Counted from the stretch's first letter, positions 26,883 to 36,906 are shown. The stretch: 64,000 nucleotides of DNA from Pseudoteredinibacter isoporae (GCF_011602085.1 NZ_JAAONY010000001.1:1240001-1304000); one strand, 5' to 3'. Numbers and translations are program-made. The notes: a model not told the origin generated them from the letters alone.

Positions 26883-27730
26883 GGGTTTTGTTGTGGATGT
26901 TTGCGTCACTGATTTCATTTTGTTTGCTCGCTATTGGTGCTCGTGAACTCAGTGGACAAGTTGGTGTTTTTCAAACCCTGTTCTTCAGAAGCCTGATTGG
27001 GGCTGGCTTACTGTTTGCCATTATTTGCTATCGTGGTCAGCTGAAACAATTGAAAACAGAGCGACTTCCCATGCATGGCCTGCGCAGTATCTTTCATTTT
27101 GGCGCACAATATGGCTGGTTTCTGGGGATCGCTTTGTTGCCACTTGCTGAAGTGTTTGCGCTGGAATTTACTGCACCTTTCTGGACGGCGATTCTCGCGG
27201 CTGTATTTCTAAAAGAGCGTTTAAGCGTCCAGCGTATAGTTGCCATATTGGCGGGTTTGTTGGGCGTGTTTATTATCGTTCAGCCGGGTTCGGAAATTTT
27301 TAATCCGGCTTCTCTTATTGTACTCGCTGCCGCTGTGGGTTTTGCGGTGGCTTTTATCAGCACCAAAGCGTTAACGTCTACCGAAACTCCGCTAACCATA
27401 CTTTTTTATATGTGTCTTTTGCAGATGCCTATGGGGTTATTGTTGGCCTGGTCTGATTGGGCAGCGGTTGATGGCCGGAATATGTGGATCATTGTGTTGA
27501 TCAGTCTGGCGGCATTGAGCGCCCATTACTGTTTAAATCAGGCCCTTAAGTTGGCCGATGTGACCTTGGTGGTGACTTTGGATTTCTTGCGCCTTCCCCT
27601 GATTGGTGCTGTTGGCGTGATTTTCTATCAGGAACCATTCACCTTGGCATTGATTGTGGGTGGCCTGTGTATGCTGCTTGGCAATATTGCGAACGTTTAT
27701 CGACCCCGCAATGCCAAAATCGAGCCCTGA
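26879..27730 (+). CDS. EamA-family DMT-superfamily permease
   Basis: A 283-residue membrane protein with about ten hydrophobic helices arranged as two EamA repeats. The end of the first repeat is marked by EFTAPFWTAILAAVFLKERL and that of the second by DFLRLPLIGAVGVIFYQEPF. DMT permeases of this type export metabolites or drugs. The substrate is not evident, but coupling to a TetR regulator and a thioesterase suggests export of a small, perhaps acyl or aryl, compound. It is last in the operon. Confidence 0.9.
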   Translation: MRVLLWMFASLISFCLLAIGARELSGQVGVFQTLFFRSLIGAGLLFAIICYRGQLKQLKTERLPMHGLRSIFHFGAQYGWFLGIALLPLAEVFALEFTAPFWTAILAAVFLKERLSVQRIVAILAGLLGVFIIVQPGSEIFNPASLIVLAAAVGFAVAFISTKALTSTETPLTILFYMCLLQMPMGLLLAWSDWAAVDGRNMWIIVLISLAALSAHYCLNQALKLADVTLVVTLDFLRLPLIGAVGVIFYQEPFTLALIVGGLCMLLGNIANVYRPRNAKIEP

Positions 27731-27746
27731 GGTACACGTTTGCGTA

Positions 27747-28754
27747 TTAGGGCCTCTGTCGCTTTTGAAAGCTCGCGGGAGACTCTCCTGTCCATCGAAT
27801 AAAAGCACGGCGGAAGTTAGAAATATCATTGAAACCGACCAGGCTGGCTATGGTTTCGATGGAGAAGTTGGCATTACGCAGATAGTCCTCAGCCAGTTGG
27901 CGTTTGACTTCATCGGAAATTTTCTGGAAGGAGTTGCCTTCGTCCTGAAGCCGGCGCCGGAAGGTACGAGGGCTCATGTGAAACTTTTCAGCCATGGCTT
28001 CCAACTTGGGAAAGCCACTGTTTTCAGAAATCAGCATTCGACGGACACTGCTGCTTAAATCAGCCTTGTCGTCCAGGCGGGCAAGCAGTTTGTCGCACTG
28101 TTGCTGATAGATTTTCAGCATGGAGGGGTTGGCGAATTCAGGCTTTTCCTGAAGCAGGTTGTTTTCCAGCTTTATGACATTGCGGTGATGTTCAAAGTGG
28201 ATGGGGCAATCGAAAGTCTTATGGTATTCCTCAACATGCTCCGGCTCGGGGTAGACAAAATAAAGTTCCATGGGCAGCTTTTCACGATGCAGTAGCTGCC
28301 TTACGGCCGTGACAATCCCGGCGGAAAATATCTCTTCATCAAAATTGGGGTTCATTAAGTCCTGCCCCAAATTTTTGTGTTCCAAAAGAATGTGGTCGGT
28401 CCCTTGCTCGATGGTCAGCATGGCAGAGTTCATCAGCAGACGATAGTACTTCATCAACAAGTCGAGGGCTGAAAAAAGATTATTGCAACTCATCAAGGCA
28501 TAACCCACTACGCCATGTGAGGTGAGCGTCAAGCGTTGACCAAAGTGTAAACCCAGTGCGGAATCACCGCTGATTTTCGCAGCGGTTTCCAGAAGGTGAC
28601 GCAATTGCTGATCAGTGATGCTTGCATCGGGTTGATCTAAATATTCGTTGCTTAATCCGACAGTTGCCAGCATGGGTTCGGTGGGGTGGCCGTAGTCTTT
28701 GAGCATTTCACTCAATATCGCAACGTAACTGGCGGGAAATCGTGGGTTTGCCAT
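27747..28754 (-). CDS. AraC-family regulator with arabinose-binding-like N-terminal domain
   Basis: A 335-residue transcription factor. The N-terminal about 190 residues form the domain seen in OruR/ArgR-like AraC regulators (LLETAAKISGDSALGLHFGQ). The C-terminal part is a double helix-turn-helix with AEKFHMSPRTFRRRLQDEG and IASLVGFNDISNFRRAFIRW. The ATG at 28754 follows CAGGG and gives the usual MANPRFP-type start. It is divergent from the diiron protein gene with about 130 bases between the starts, so that gene is a likely target (inference). Confidence 0.9.
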   Translation of the reverse strand: MANPRFPASYVAILSEMLKDYGHPTEPMLATVGLSNEYLDQPDASITDQQLRHLLETAAKISGDSALGLHFGQRLTLTSHGVVGYALMSCNNLFSALDLLMKYYRLLMNSAMLTIEQGTDHILLEHKNLGQDLMNPNFDEEIFSAGIVTAVRQLLHREKLPMELYFVYPEPEHVEEYHKTFDCPIHFEHHRNVIKLENNLLQEKPEFANPSMLKIYQQQCDKLLARLDDKADLSSSVRRMLISENSGFPKLEAMAEKFHMSPRTFRRRLQDEGNSFQKISDEVKRQLAEDYLRNANFSIETIASLVGFNDISNFRRAFIRWTGESPASFQKRQRP

Positions 28755-28886
28755 ATGGCCCTGGTCCTTATTGATTTTCTGTTGGCCTCTTATGACCAAA
28801 AATATGGCATAAGATCACCTTGAGAAGCAAGCACTTCGGTACGAGACTAATAAAAGACGATAATAAATGAGTAAAAGGAGCCTGTG

Positions 28887-29996
28887 ATGGCGGTTGAATT
28901 TATAGATGATACCCCGAGAGAAGTGAAATTTTACGAAGCTGCCCAGGATCTGGCCGGTGCCAGTGACGATATCGATCTGACGCCGGAAGCCGTTGATGAT
29001 ATTGCCGAAATTTTCAAAACGCCGCTCACAGGTGCCTATAACTGGGACTACCGAATTCAGGAAAATCGCATTCGCCAGCTTTATGAGCTGGGTAAAAAAC
29101 TCAATTGGAACGCTGAAACCGACATCGATTGGAATAAGCCTCTGGGCACCATGGACGATGAATTGAGAGCTATTCAAAACGGTTTTGCCGGCTGGGGGCC
29201 TTTCGAGGCGCTGAGCGAAAAGCAAAAACTGGAATTTTATGACCACAGTGATGCCTGGACGCTCTCCCAGTTTTTGCATGGTGAGCAGGGCGCGCTTTTG
29301 GTTGCTTCGCAACTGATTTCCTGTGCTCCCACCTACGCTGCCAAGCTTTATGCCGGCTCCCAAACCTTCGACGAAGCCCGCCATGTTGAAGTGTTCAATA
29401 AGTTCATTCAGAAAAAATTTGGAATGATGTATCCGGTGAATACCTCACTGAAGAGTATTCTGGATAAAATTCTTACCGATCCGCGCTGGGATCTTAAGTT
29501 TATCGGTATGCAAATTGTGATTGAGGGACTGGCGCTTTCGGCGTTCAATACCATGCATGAACTGGCGGCTGAAGATGGCTTGTTAAAAGAAATTCTGGGT
29601 TACGTGATTCGCGATGAAGCCCGTCATGTGGCGTTTGGAATTCATTATCTCGAAGAGTTTGTGAAATCCCTCAGCGATGAAGAGCGTGAAGAACGCGCTG
29701 AATTCGCCTACCAGGCGTGTGTGGTCAGCCGCGAACGTTTAGTGCCTACCGATGTGTTTGAATACTATGGCTGGGATGTTGAGGAAGCCCGGCAGATCTT
29801 CCTGGAATCATCCGGTACGGCGAAATTCCGCAATCACCTGTTCTCCCGGGTCGTTCCTAATTTACGCCGCATTGGTTTGCTTACTGACAAGGTTCGCCCC
29901 AAGTTTGAGGCTTTGGGTGTTCTGGAATACGAGAACCTGGTTGATGATGGTGAGATTGACTGGGCGGAAATGAGCAAGCCGCTAAAAGCCGGTTAA
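28887..29996 (+). CDS. ferritin-like diiron-carboxylate protein of unknown substrate
   Basis: A 369-residue protein with the six-ligand pattern of the ferritin/ribonucleotide reductase R2-like superfamily: E133 (HGEQGALL), E163 and H166 (DEARHVE), E213 (IVIEGLAL), and E244 and H247 (DEARHVAFG). All ligands for two iron atoms are therefore present. Such proteins are oxygenases, desaturases or oxidases; I cannot name the substrate. The ATG at 28887 is used because AAAGGAG lies 6 bases before it; the GTG at 28884 would be too close. It is monocistronic and lies between two AraC-type regulators, one divergent and one convergent. Confidence 0.85.
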   Translation: MAVEFIDDTPREVKFYEAAQDLAGASDDIDLTPEAVDDIAEIFKTPLTGAYNWDYRIQENRIRQLYELGKKLNWNAETDIDWNKPLGTMDDELRAIQNGFAGWGPFEALSEKQKLEFYDHSDAWTLSQFLHGEQGALLVASQLISCAPTYAAKLYAGSQTFDEARHVEVFNKFIQKKFGMMYPVNTSLKSILDKILTDPRWDLKFIGMQIVIEGLALSAFNTMHELAAEDGLLKEILGYVIRDEARHVAFGIHYLEEFVKSLSDEEREERAEFAYQACVVSRERLVPTDVFEYYGWDVEEARQIFLESSGTAKFRNHLFSRVVPNLRRIGLLTDKVRPKFEALGVLEYENLVDDGEIDWAEMSKPLKAG

Positions 29997-30029
29997 ATAA
30001 TTTGATGCCGGAGCTTGCTCCGGCCAACC

Positions 30030-30818
30030 CTATCTGTTGGTACTGATTTCCCTCGGGGTTTTATTGCTGTGTTTTTTAATTTCCCGGTTCAAGTGCGCTT
30101 GGTCCGAGAATCCTAAATCCAATGCAACCTTTGAGGGACTTTTTATGCCATCATCAAGTTGATCGATGGCTTTCTGCAGTCGAAACTTCTGCACCAAAGC
30201 TTTGGGGCTCAAGCCTAAATATGCTTTACACAATCTCTGCAACCGACGTGGGTGGATTTGGCATGCTGACGCCAATTCTTCCAGCCTGCAATCGGGTTCC
30301 GCCATTCTGGCCTGCGCAACAATATTCCTGATCGATTTGGCTTCCGGGCTGAGGTGAAGTTTGGGCAGCATCGTCTCCAGAGCCAAAACAATCGCTTCGT
30401 CAGACTGAAGTGTCCGGATGCGATGACAGTCGTTTTCGGCAAGTTGCGGGAACACCTCTTCTGCGTACAGGCAAGAATCCAGAAGAGGTAATCCTCTTTC
30501 ACACAAAACTGGAGCGAGTACGCCGGGCTGAAATTTGATGCCGATGATCCTATCCTGATTGCGCATATCGTATTGATAGCTGCGACTGATGGTTGTGCAG
30601 ATATAGGCCCGGTGATGATCAATCACCAGATGCATATTGGGGGCGGGCAAATTGTGTTGAGTATGACCGGTTTGGTCGCGTAAATCCCAATCGACAATCC
30701 AGTATTGATCGACAAGGTGCGCCATGTCTGAATGAGGCAGGTAACGCCTGAGCCGGTAATGCGCTTTAGCCTGGCTTTGCTGAACCACGCCGGATATGGC
30801 TTGCTGGATGTCTTTCAT
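30030..30818 (-). CDS. AraC-family transcriptional regulator
   Basis: A 262-residue regulator. The N-terminal half carries YRLRRYLPHSDMAHLVDQYW and a cupin-like GIKFQPGVLAPVL segment, typical of the AraC group with a DUF6597-type sensor. The C-terminal half has the HTH pair: LEELASACQIHPRRLQRLCK and ALDLGFSDQAHLNREIKKHS. The ATG at 30818 is chosen over a codon 15 bases earlier; neither has a strong ribosome binding site. It is divergent from the DUF3224 gene, whose expression it may control (inference). A palindromic hairpin (30007-30024) lies just beyond its stop. Confidence 0.88.
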   Translation of the reverse strand: MKDIQQAISGVVQQSQAKAHYRLRRYLPHSDMAHLVDQYWIVDWDLRDQTGHTQHNLPAPNMHLVIDHHRAYICTTISRSYQYDMRNQDRIIGIKFQPGVLAPVLCERGLPLLDSCLYAEEVFPQLAENDCHRIRTLQSDEAIVLALETMLPKLHLSPEAKSIRNIVAQARMAEPDCRLEELASACQIHPRRLQRLCKAYLGLSPKALVQKFRLQKAIDQLDDGIKSPSKVALDLGFSDQAHLNREIKKHSNKTPREISTNR

Positions 30819-30887
30819 GTCGCAAAAGTTCAAGATTTCAAAGATTCGCCAGACTATACTGAATTTTTATCCGCATGGGGAAGAACA

Positions 30888-31280
30888 ATGGCATTGACAA
30901 TTAACGCGCAGGTTCAGGTTCAGCAATGGGATGAGCATGAATATATGGAAGGGACCAATATTCACAAGCAGAGTCAGGCGGATATAAAACAACGCTACAG
31001 TGGTGATCTTGAGGGCAGCAGCGAGCTGCGCTACCTGATGTCCTATCCCGACGAGACGCAGGCGAAGTTTGTGGGCTTTGAGCATGTCAGTGGTGACTGG
31101 CAGGGCAAGCCATTTGGCTTGGTTCTGGAGCATCATGGTGAATTTAAGAATGGCGTGGCCAGTAGCCAGTTCGAGGTTCTCTCAGCCAGTGGAGCATTTG
31201 CACATCATCTGGGGCATGGCCGTTTTGCGGCCGGGAAAGGCGGTAGCTTCAGTTTTGAACTGGAGCTTGAAGAGCGTTAG
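30888..31280 (+). CDS. DUF3224 domain-containing protein
   Basis: A 130-residue soluble protein of the DUF3224 family, a beta-barrel fold related in shape to allene oxide cyclase. The pattern runs from a Thr/Asp/Glu-rich opening, through SQADIKQRYSGDLEGSSELR and GFEHVSGDWQGKPFGLVLEH, to GKGGSFSFELELEE. No enzymatic role is established. The ATG at 30888, after GGGGAAGAA, is preferred because longer extensions run into the divergent AraC gene. It sits convergent to uvrA. Confidence 0.85.
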   Translation: MALTINAQVQVQQWDEHEYMEGTNIHKQSQADIKQRYSGDLEGSSELRYLMSYPDETQAKFVGFEHVSGDWQGKPFGLVLEHHGEFKNGVASSQFEVLSASGAFAHHLGHGRFAAGKGGSFSFELELEER

Positions 31281-31332
31281 GGGATTCAGGAAGAGAGGGC
31301 TGGAGCCAGGACGATTCCCGGCTCCATTGCAA

Positions 31333-34170
31333 TCACTTTTTCAGCATGGGTTTCAGATAGCGCCCAGTGTGAGAAGCTTTTATTTTACTGACATCTTCCG
31401 GGGTTCCTGTGGCAATAATTTGGCCACCCCCACTGCCACCTTCCGGGCCAAGATCTACAATCCAGTCAGCGGTTTTAATCACATCAAGATTGTGCTCAAT
31501 CACCACGACGGTATTGCCGTGATCACGCAGGCGATGCAAAACGGCCAATAACTGTTGGATGTCGTGGAAGTGCAGACCGGTCGTTGGCTCATCAAGAATA
31601 TAGAGGGTCTTGCCGGTATCGCGTTTCGACAGCTCACGAGAGAGCTTGACGCGCTGGGCTTCACCACCGGACAGTGTAGTGGCTGCTTGTCCGAGGCATA
31701 TATAGGTCAGACCAACATCCATTAAGGTTTGCAGTTTTTTGGCAACGGCAGGAATGGCATCAAAAAATTCCCGCGCATCTTCAACGGTCATCTCCAGAAC
31801 TTCGTGGATATTTTTGCCTTTATATTTTACTTCCAGCGTTTCGCGGTTGTAGCGCTTGCCTTTGCAGCTGTCGCAGGGTACATAAACGTCCGGCAGGAAG
31901 TGCATTTCTACTTTGACGACGCCATCGCCCTGACAGGCTTCGCAGCGTCCGCCTTTCACATTAAAACTGAACCGGCCGGGCTTATAGCCCCTTGAGCGGG
32001 CTTCCTGCGTGCCCGCGAACAGTTCGCGAATGGGCGTGAAGATGCCGGTGTATGTTGCGGGATTAGAGCGCGGTGTGCGGCCGATCGGGCTCTGATCAAT
32101 GTCGACGCATTTATCAAATAAATCCAGGCCTTCTACGCGATCATGTGAGGCGGCTTTTAATGTGGTTGCGCCATTGAGTTCTGTGGCGGCCAATGGGTAC
32201 AGTGTGGCATTGATCAGAGTGGATTTGCCCGAACCGGAAACGCCGGTAACACAGGTCATTAGACCGAAGGGAATCTCTAAATCCACATCGCGCAGATTAT
32301 TGCTGTTGGCACCGAATAGTTTCAGCCATTTTTCATCTTGTGTCGGCGTGCGTTCCTCAGGTATGGCAATACACTTTTTGCCGGACAGATATTGCCCGGT
32401 CAAAGAGCTTTTGCTACGCATGATTTTTTTTACGTCGCCCTGGGCGATGATTTCACCACCATGAACACCTGCACCGGGACCGATATCAATCACGTGGTCG
32501 GCTTGGCGTATCGCATCTTCATCATGTTCAACAACAATTACCGTATTACCGATATCCCGCAAATGTGTCAGGGTTGCAAGCAGGCGATCATTGTCGCGCT
32601 GGTGCAGCCCGATAGAAGGCTCGTCCAGGATATACATAACCCCGACCAAACCGGCGCCAATCTGGCTGGCCAGGCGAATACGCTGGGCCTCACCTCCGGA
32701 CAGGGTTTCGGCACTGCGGTTTAAACTCAGATAATTCAGGCCAACATCCACCAAAAATCGGAAGCGATCCTGCAGTTCTTTCAAAATCTTTTCGGCAATC
32801 TCGGCCTTGGCCCCTTTAAATTTCAGTTTGTTGAAATAATCAAAGGCTTCGCCAACGGGCAGTGTGGTCAGCTCAGGTAGCGTTTTATTGTCGACAAATA
32901 CATGGCGTGCATCCCGACGCAGGCGGGTACCGTCACACTCGGGGCAGTGTTGAGTGGATAAATATTTTGCCAGTTCTTCACGTACCGAATTGGATTCCGT
33001 ATCGCGGTAACGTCGCTCCATATTGGGCAGGACACCCTCAAAGCTGTGTCTGCGTTGGTGCAGATCACCACGATCGTTGACATAGCTGAAGTCGATTTCA
33101 GTTCGGCCGGAGCCGTTGAGGATCACCTGGCGATCCTTTTTGCGCAGTTTGTTCCATGGTGTGTCGACGTCAAAACCGTAGTGTTCGGCAAGAGAGTTAA
33201 GCATGTGGAAGTAATACACATTGCGCTTGTCCCAGCCGCGAATGGCGCCAGAGGACAGTGAGGCCTCTTCAAATTGAACAACTTTTTCCTCGTCAAAATA
33301 CTGCTTCACCCCCAGACCGTCACAGCTGGGACAGGCGCCCGCCGGGTTGTTAAATGAGAACAGGCGAGGCTCCAGTTCAGTCAGGGAGTAATCACATACC
33401 GGGCAGGCGTGCTTGGCGGAGAACATGCGGTCTTCTTTCTCGCCATCCATATAATTCAGCAGCAACAGGCCCTCGCTGAGATTGAGGGCGGTCTCAATGG
33501 ATTCGGCAATACGCAGTTGCAGATCATCGCGCACCTTAAAACGGTCGACCACTACCTCGATGGTGTGTTTCTTTTTCTTGTCCAGTTTTGGGGCATCGTC
33601 CAGATCGACTACCAGACCGTCGATACGGGCTCTCACATAGCCCTCGCGGCGCAATTGCTCAAAGGTGTGCAAGTGTTCACCTTTGCGGTCGCGCACGATG
33701 GGTGCCAGCAGCATGAGCTTGGTGCCTTCTTTGTGACCGAGAACCTGATCTACCATTTCGCTGATGGTCTGTGCGGCCAGAGGTTCGCCGTGGATTGGGC
33801 AGCGTGGCTCACCTACACGGGCAAACAAGAGGCGCAGATAATCGTAAATCTCGGTAATGGTTCCCACGGTTGAGCGGGGGTTGTGGGATGTCGACTTTTG
33901 TTCGATGGAAATTGCCGGGCTCAGGCCTTCAACGTGATCGACATCGGGCTTTTCCATCATGGACAGGAACTGCCGGGCATAGGTGGACAGGGACTCCACG
34001 TAGCGGCGTTGGCCCTCAGCATAGAGAGTGTCGAAGGCCAGTGAAGATTTACCGGAGCCAGAGAGTCCGGTAATCACAATCAGTTTATCCCGAGGGATAT
34101 CCAGGTCGATATTTTTCAAGTTGTGGGTGCGAGCACCCCTGACGTGTATGGTGTCCAATGCCTGTACCAA
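31333..34170 (-). CDS. uvrA: excinuclease ABC subunit A
   Basis: Damage-recognition ATPase of nucleotide excision repair, working with UvrB and UvrC. The 945-residue product has both ABC ATPase halves ([16 protein letters not shown] and [16 protein letters not shown], each with LSGGEAQR and an ILDEP Walker B). It also has the zinc modules [10 protein letters not shown] and [20 protein letters not shown]. No ATG is available: TTG at 34170 or TTG at 34158 (giving the canonical [17 protein letters not shown] start) must be used. A LexA box overlaps its promoter, so it is SOS-controlled as in E. coli. Confidence 0.98.
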   Translation of the reverse strand: MVQALDTIHVRGARTHNLKNIDLDIPRDKLIVITGLSGSGKSSLAFDTLYAEGQRRYVESLSTYARQFLSMMEKPDVDHVEGLSPAISIEQKSTSHNPRSTVGTITEIYDYLRLLFARVGEPRCPIHGEPLAAQTISEMVDQVLGHKEGTKLMLLAPIVRDRKGEHLHTFEQLRREGYVRARIDGLVVDLDDAPKLDKKKKHTIEVVVDRFKVRDDLQLRIAESIETALNLSEGLLLLNYMDGEKEDRMFSAKHACPVCDYSLTELEPRLFSFNNPAGACPSCDGLGVKQYFDEEKVVQFEEASLSSGAIRGWDKRNVYYFHMLNSLAEHYGFDVDTPWNKLRKKDRQVILNGSGRTEIDFSYVNDRGDLHQRRHSFEGVLPNMERRYRDTESNSVREELAKYLSTQHCPECDGTRLRRDARHVFVDNKTLPELTTLPVGEAFDYFNKLKFKGAKAEIAEKILKELQDRFRFLVDVGLNYLSLNRSAETLSGGEAQRIRLASQIGAGLVGVMYILDEPSIGLHQRDNDRLLATLTHLRDIGNTVIVVEHDEDAIRQADHVIDIGPGAGVHGGEIIAQGDVKKIMRSKSSLTGQYLSGKKCIAIPEERTPTQDEKWLKLFGANSNNLRDVDLEIPFGLMTCVTGVSGSGKSTLINATLYPLAATELNGATTLKAASHDRVEGLDLFDKCVDIDQSPIGRTPRSNPATYTGIFTPIRELFAGTQEARSRGYKPGRFSFNVKGGRCEACQGDGVVKVEMHFLPDVYVPCDSCKGKRYNRETLEVKYKGKNIHEVLEMTVEDAREFFDAIPAVAKKLQTLMDVGLTYICLGQAATTLSGGEAQRVKLSRELSKRDTGKTLYILDEPTTGLHFHDIQQLLAVLHRLRDHGNTVVVIEHNLDVIKTADWIVDLGPEGGSGGGQIIATGTPEDVSKIKASHTGRYLKPMLKK

Positions 34171-34195
34171 TCTAAGTCTGAGAAAACAGCCGATT

Positions 34196-34228
34196 AGTAT
34201 AATGCGAAAATGCTGGATAAATAAACAG
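34196..34228 (-). promoter_or_regulatory. uvrA promoter with LexA (SOS) box
   Basis: Read on the minus strand, CTGTTTATTTATCCAG (34213-34228) fits the gammaproteobacterial LexA box CTG-N10-CAG with an AT-rich centre. It overlaps a -35-like TTATTT at 34219-34224; the -10-like TATACT lies at 34196-34201, 17 bases on. The layout predicts LexA repression of uvrA. Confidence 0.8.
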
Positions 34229-34310
34229 GTATTTTGAAATGTATAAGAAAGAGTGGTTTGCTGTGGAGGGGGCTCCGTCCTCCCTCTGTCGCAAATACCA
34301 GAGTGGGCGC

Positions 34311-34967
34311 TTAGGCCTCGGGAATGTGTACTCGGGCCCAGTTACAGGCTTCCAGGCGGTTCTTTACACCGATTTTTTTGTAGACGTTGTATAGGTGACT
34401 TTTAACGGTGTGCTCACTGACAAACAGCATGTTGGCGATGTTGGCGTTGGTGGCACCTTCGCGAATCAGGGTAAGGATTTGACGTTCACGTTTGGTCAGC
34501 TTCTCGGCAATCGGATTGAAGACCGGCGGGCGACGGCTCTGCAGGAAATGGTGCAGTAGTCGGCGTGGCAGCCAGTATTCACCGCTCAATAGCTGGTTCA
34601 AGCCCTGAAGTAACAGCTCCTGGCTGCTGGTGGTGTGGAACAATCCGTGTACACAAGGCCAGGCCAGAAGGTCTTCATGCTCGCTGTGTGGGGTAACATT
34701 GAACAGGGCGATAATCGGTGCGTCGTCGCAGTCCTGGCAATCGTGCAGCCATTTGGCCAGGTCTTCACGGCGGTGGTGTTGGCAATCAACCAGCGCAAAT
34801 GTTGTTTTCAGTTGGGAGAATGTTGACAGCTCAACAATTGGGCATTCGATGTTGAGTTCGTGGCTGATCAAGTGGGCCAATAGAGATGTTTGCAAACTGC
34901 TTTGGTGGGAAACCAAAGCCACCGAGGGCTGGCTGGTTTCAACTGGGGTGTTAGCCTTTGGCTGCAT
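34311..34967 (-). CDS. orphan LuxR/CsgD-type transcriptional regulator
   Basis: A 218-residue protein. The C-terminal helix-turn-helix is a clear GerE/LuxR domain: [20 protein letters not shown], then [20 protein letters not shown] and KKIGVKNR. The N-terminal part looks like a receiver-type fold without the usual phospho-acceptor cluster, as in CsgD-like regulators ([18 protein letters not shown]). No histidine kinase or autoinducer synthase is next to it. It is divergent from the MFS gene, with an unusually long 560-base gap, so the region may carry its own control sites. The target is unknown. Confidence 0.88.
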   Translation of the reverse strand: MQPKANTPVETSQPSVALVSHQSSLQTSLLAHLISHELNIECPIVELSTFSQLKTTFALVDCQHHRREDLAKWLHDCQDCDDAPIIALFNVTPHSEHEDLLAWPCVHGLFHTTSSQELLLQGLNQLLSGEYWLPRRLLHHFLQSRRPPVFNPIAEKLTKRERQILTLIREGATNANIANMLFVSEHTVKSHLYNVYKKIGVKNRLEACNWARVHIPEA

Positions 34968-35526
34968 AATGCATTCCTGTGCGATATATACTAAGTCATT
35001 GGTTACATGTAGTTACGGTTCGCTTTTATAGATTATGTTTGCCCCTCAATTCCCAGCTAGGGGTTCTAGGGCTTATTTTGTGACCGTGCAGAGTCAGTTA
35101 GGTCTTTAGAATTGGAAATGAAAGGGTATATAAGAACGCTATCTAATACCTCATCTACTACTTCCTAGAGTGGAATACTCTGATCTAAGTCACATTACTG
35201 AGAGCTAGCCTGTCAAGAATAAGTGGCCCTAATGATAGCTGCAATAAAAAGAACCCATGCTTTTTCAAAATTCAGTAATAAGTATGGTTCCGCTTTTGGG
35301 AATTCGCCAGGAGCATAGTTTGCTTGTTCGGCTTTTTAACAAGGAAACTTATAAATTTGCCCTATAAGCCTTAAAATCAGGTACTTTTAATGCCCTGTTC
35401 AGGTGGCTTATGATCTCACTGGCTTGCGCGGCTTGGGACTCATTGGCCAGTTAAGCTGCTTTGTCGGCAATATATTTCGCTGGCACCAGCTGTTAAAATC
35501 GCCCATTTGCTCCGGAATTCCAAATT
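34968..35526. other. long AT-rich intergenic region between the LuxR-type regulator and the MFS gene
   Basis: About 560 bases without a believable protein or tRNA gene on either strand. It must hold divergent promoters. A half-site resembling a CRP box (TGATCTAAGTCACA, about 35190-35204) and several AT-rich boxes are seen, but no firm operator or hairpin. An unannotated small RNA cannot be excluded. Confidence 0.4.
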
Positions 35527-36906
35527 ATGGCTGCCGCGCCAGAAATGTCAGCGTTTGAACGCCGATCTGTACTTTTTCTTACGCTCTTATACATATTTCG
35601 AATGCTTGGCCTGTTTATGGTGTTGCCCTTGCTGGCGCTTTACGCTGAGCAGTATGAAGGGGCGACTCCTCTGTTGATGGGCTTGGCCCTGGGTGTATAT
35701 GGCTTGAGCCAGGCCTTGTTGCAGATTCCCTTTGGTATGTGCTCGGATCGTTGGGGAAGAAAGCCACTCATCGCGTTTGGTTTGCTGTTGTTTGCCTTGG
35801 GGAGTTTGTTGGCCGCGTACAGCGAAACCATTTGGGGTTTGATTGCCGGACGAGCCCTTCAAGGGGCGGGTGCCATTGCGGGCGTCATTATGGCGTTGGT
35901 GGGGGATGTGACGGCTGAGCGCAATCGCAGCAAGGCTATGGCCTCTATCGGTGCGGCGATTGGTGTCGCTTTTGCAATCTCTTTGGTGCTTGGCCCTGTG
36001 CTTGCCTCGTGGGGCGGGCTTCCTGTGTTGTTTATGGTCACAGCGGCGCTGGCTGTGGTTGGTTTGTTGATTCTGCAGCTGGGTTTGCCCGATCCTCCGC
36101 GCATGAAAAAAGCCGCGCCCGCCGCCTTTTCCGAGGTGTTAGGACATGGCGCTCTGCTGCGTTTAACTGCAGCCGTGTTTACTCTGCATTTCGCTTTGAT
36201 GGCGCTGTTTGTTGCGGTTCCGGGAATGCTCATGCTGCAGTTGGGTCTGCAAGTGACGGCGCATTGGCAAGTCTACTTGCCTGTTATGTTATTGGCCTTC
36301 GCCTTTATGGTGCCCGCTATTATCTGGGCGGAGCGAGCCAAGCGTCATCATGCAGTGTTGCGTTTGTCTGCGGCCTTGCTGTTTATGGCGGGGCTTTTGC
36401 TGTTGCTGGTTGGTGCTGATCTGTGGGCGGGTGCATTCGCGCTATTGGCGGGTTTACTGCTTTTCTTTATCGGTTTTAATGTGCTCGAAGCCAGTCTGCC
36501 GTCGATGCTCACGCGTTTGCTATCGATGGAGCAGCGTGGCGCAGCCTCGGGTGTTTATTCAACCGGGCAGTTTGTTGGAACCTTTCTCGGAGGTTTGGCA
36601 GGGGGAGCGCTGCTGTCGCTTTACGGCAGCTCGGGGGTGTTTGCATTGCTGGTGGTTCTGGCGGTCATCATTGCCGGAGTGCTTTGGCAATTGCCTGCTT
36701 TACCGGAGTTCAATACGCTGTTTGTGGATGTGCATGCTGATCGACGCCATACGGCGCCTGGTCAGTTGTCCGGACTGCCGGGGGTATTGGAGGTGGCAGT
36801 CAGTGAGGCGGGTGTGGCAAGTATCCGAGTCGATGAAAAAGACTTCCGGGAAGAGTTGCTCGCTGCCCTGCAATTGGATGCGCCTATGGGGCAGCAAATC
36901 GGGTAG
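35527..36906 (+). CDS. MFS transporter, YajR-like with C-terminal soluble domain
   Basis: A 459-residue major facilitator with about twelve helices and the MFS motif A loop DRWGRKPLI between helices 2 and 3. After the last helix, about 70 residues form a soluble ferredoxin-like domain (FVDVHADRRHTAPGQLSGLP, then a VLEVAVSEAGVASIRVDEKDF strand pattern), like the YAM domain of E. coli YajR. It is probably a proton-coupled exporter of unknown substrate. The uvrA, MFS, ssb neighbourhood is common in Pseudomonas-like genomes; ssb starts about 75 bases downstream. Confidence 0.92.
   Translation: MAAAPEMSAFERRSVLFLTLLYIFRMLGLFMVLPLLALYAEQYEGATPLLMGLALGVYGLSQALLQIPFGMCSDRWGRKPLIAFGLLLFALGSLLAAYSETIWGLIAGRALQGAGAIAGVIMALVGDVTAERNRSKAMASIGAAIGVAFAISLVLGPVLASWGGLPVLFMVTAALAVVGLLILQLGLPDPPRMKKAAPAAFSEVLGHGALLRLTAAVFTLHFALMALFVAVPGMLMLQLGLQVTAHWQVYLPVMLLAFAFMVPAIIWAERAKRHHAVLRLSAALLFMAGLLLLLVGADLWAGAFALLAGLLLFFIGFNVLEASLPSMLTRLLSMEQRGAASGVYSTGQFVGTFLGGLAGGALLSLYGSSGVFALLVVLAVIIAGVLWQLPALPEFNTLFVDVHADRRHTAPGQLSGLPGVLEVAVSEAGVASIRVDEKDFREELLAALQLDAPMGQQIG

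Noticed and set aside
35190-35204. CRP-like half-site upstream of the MFS gene
   Set aside because: Only one arm resembles the consensus and the left arm is poor, so it is not claimed as an operator.
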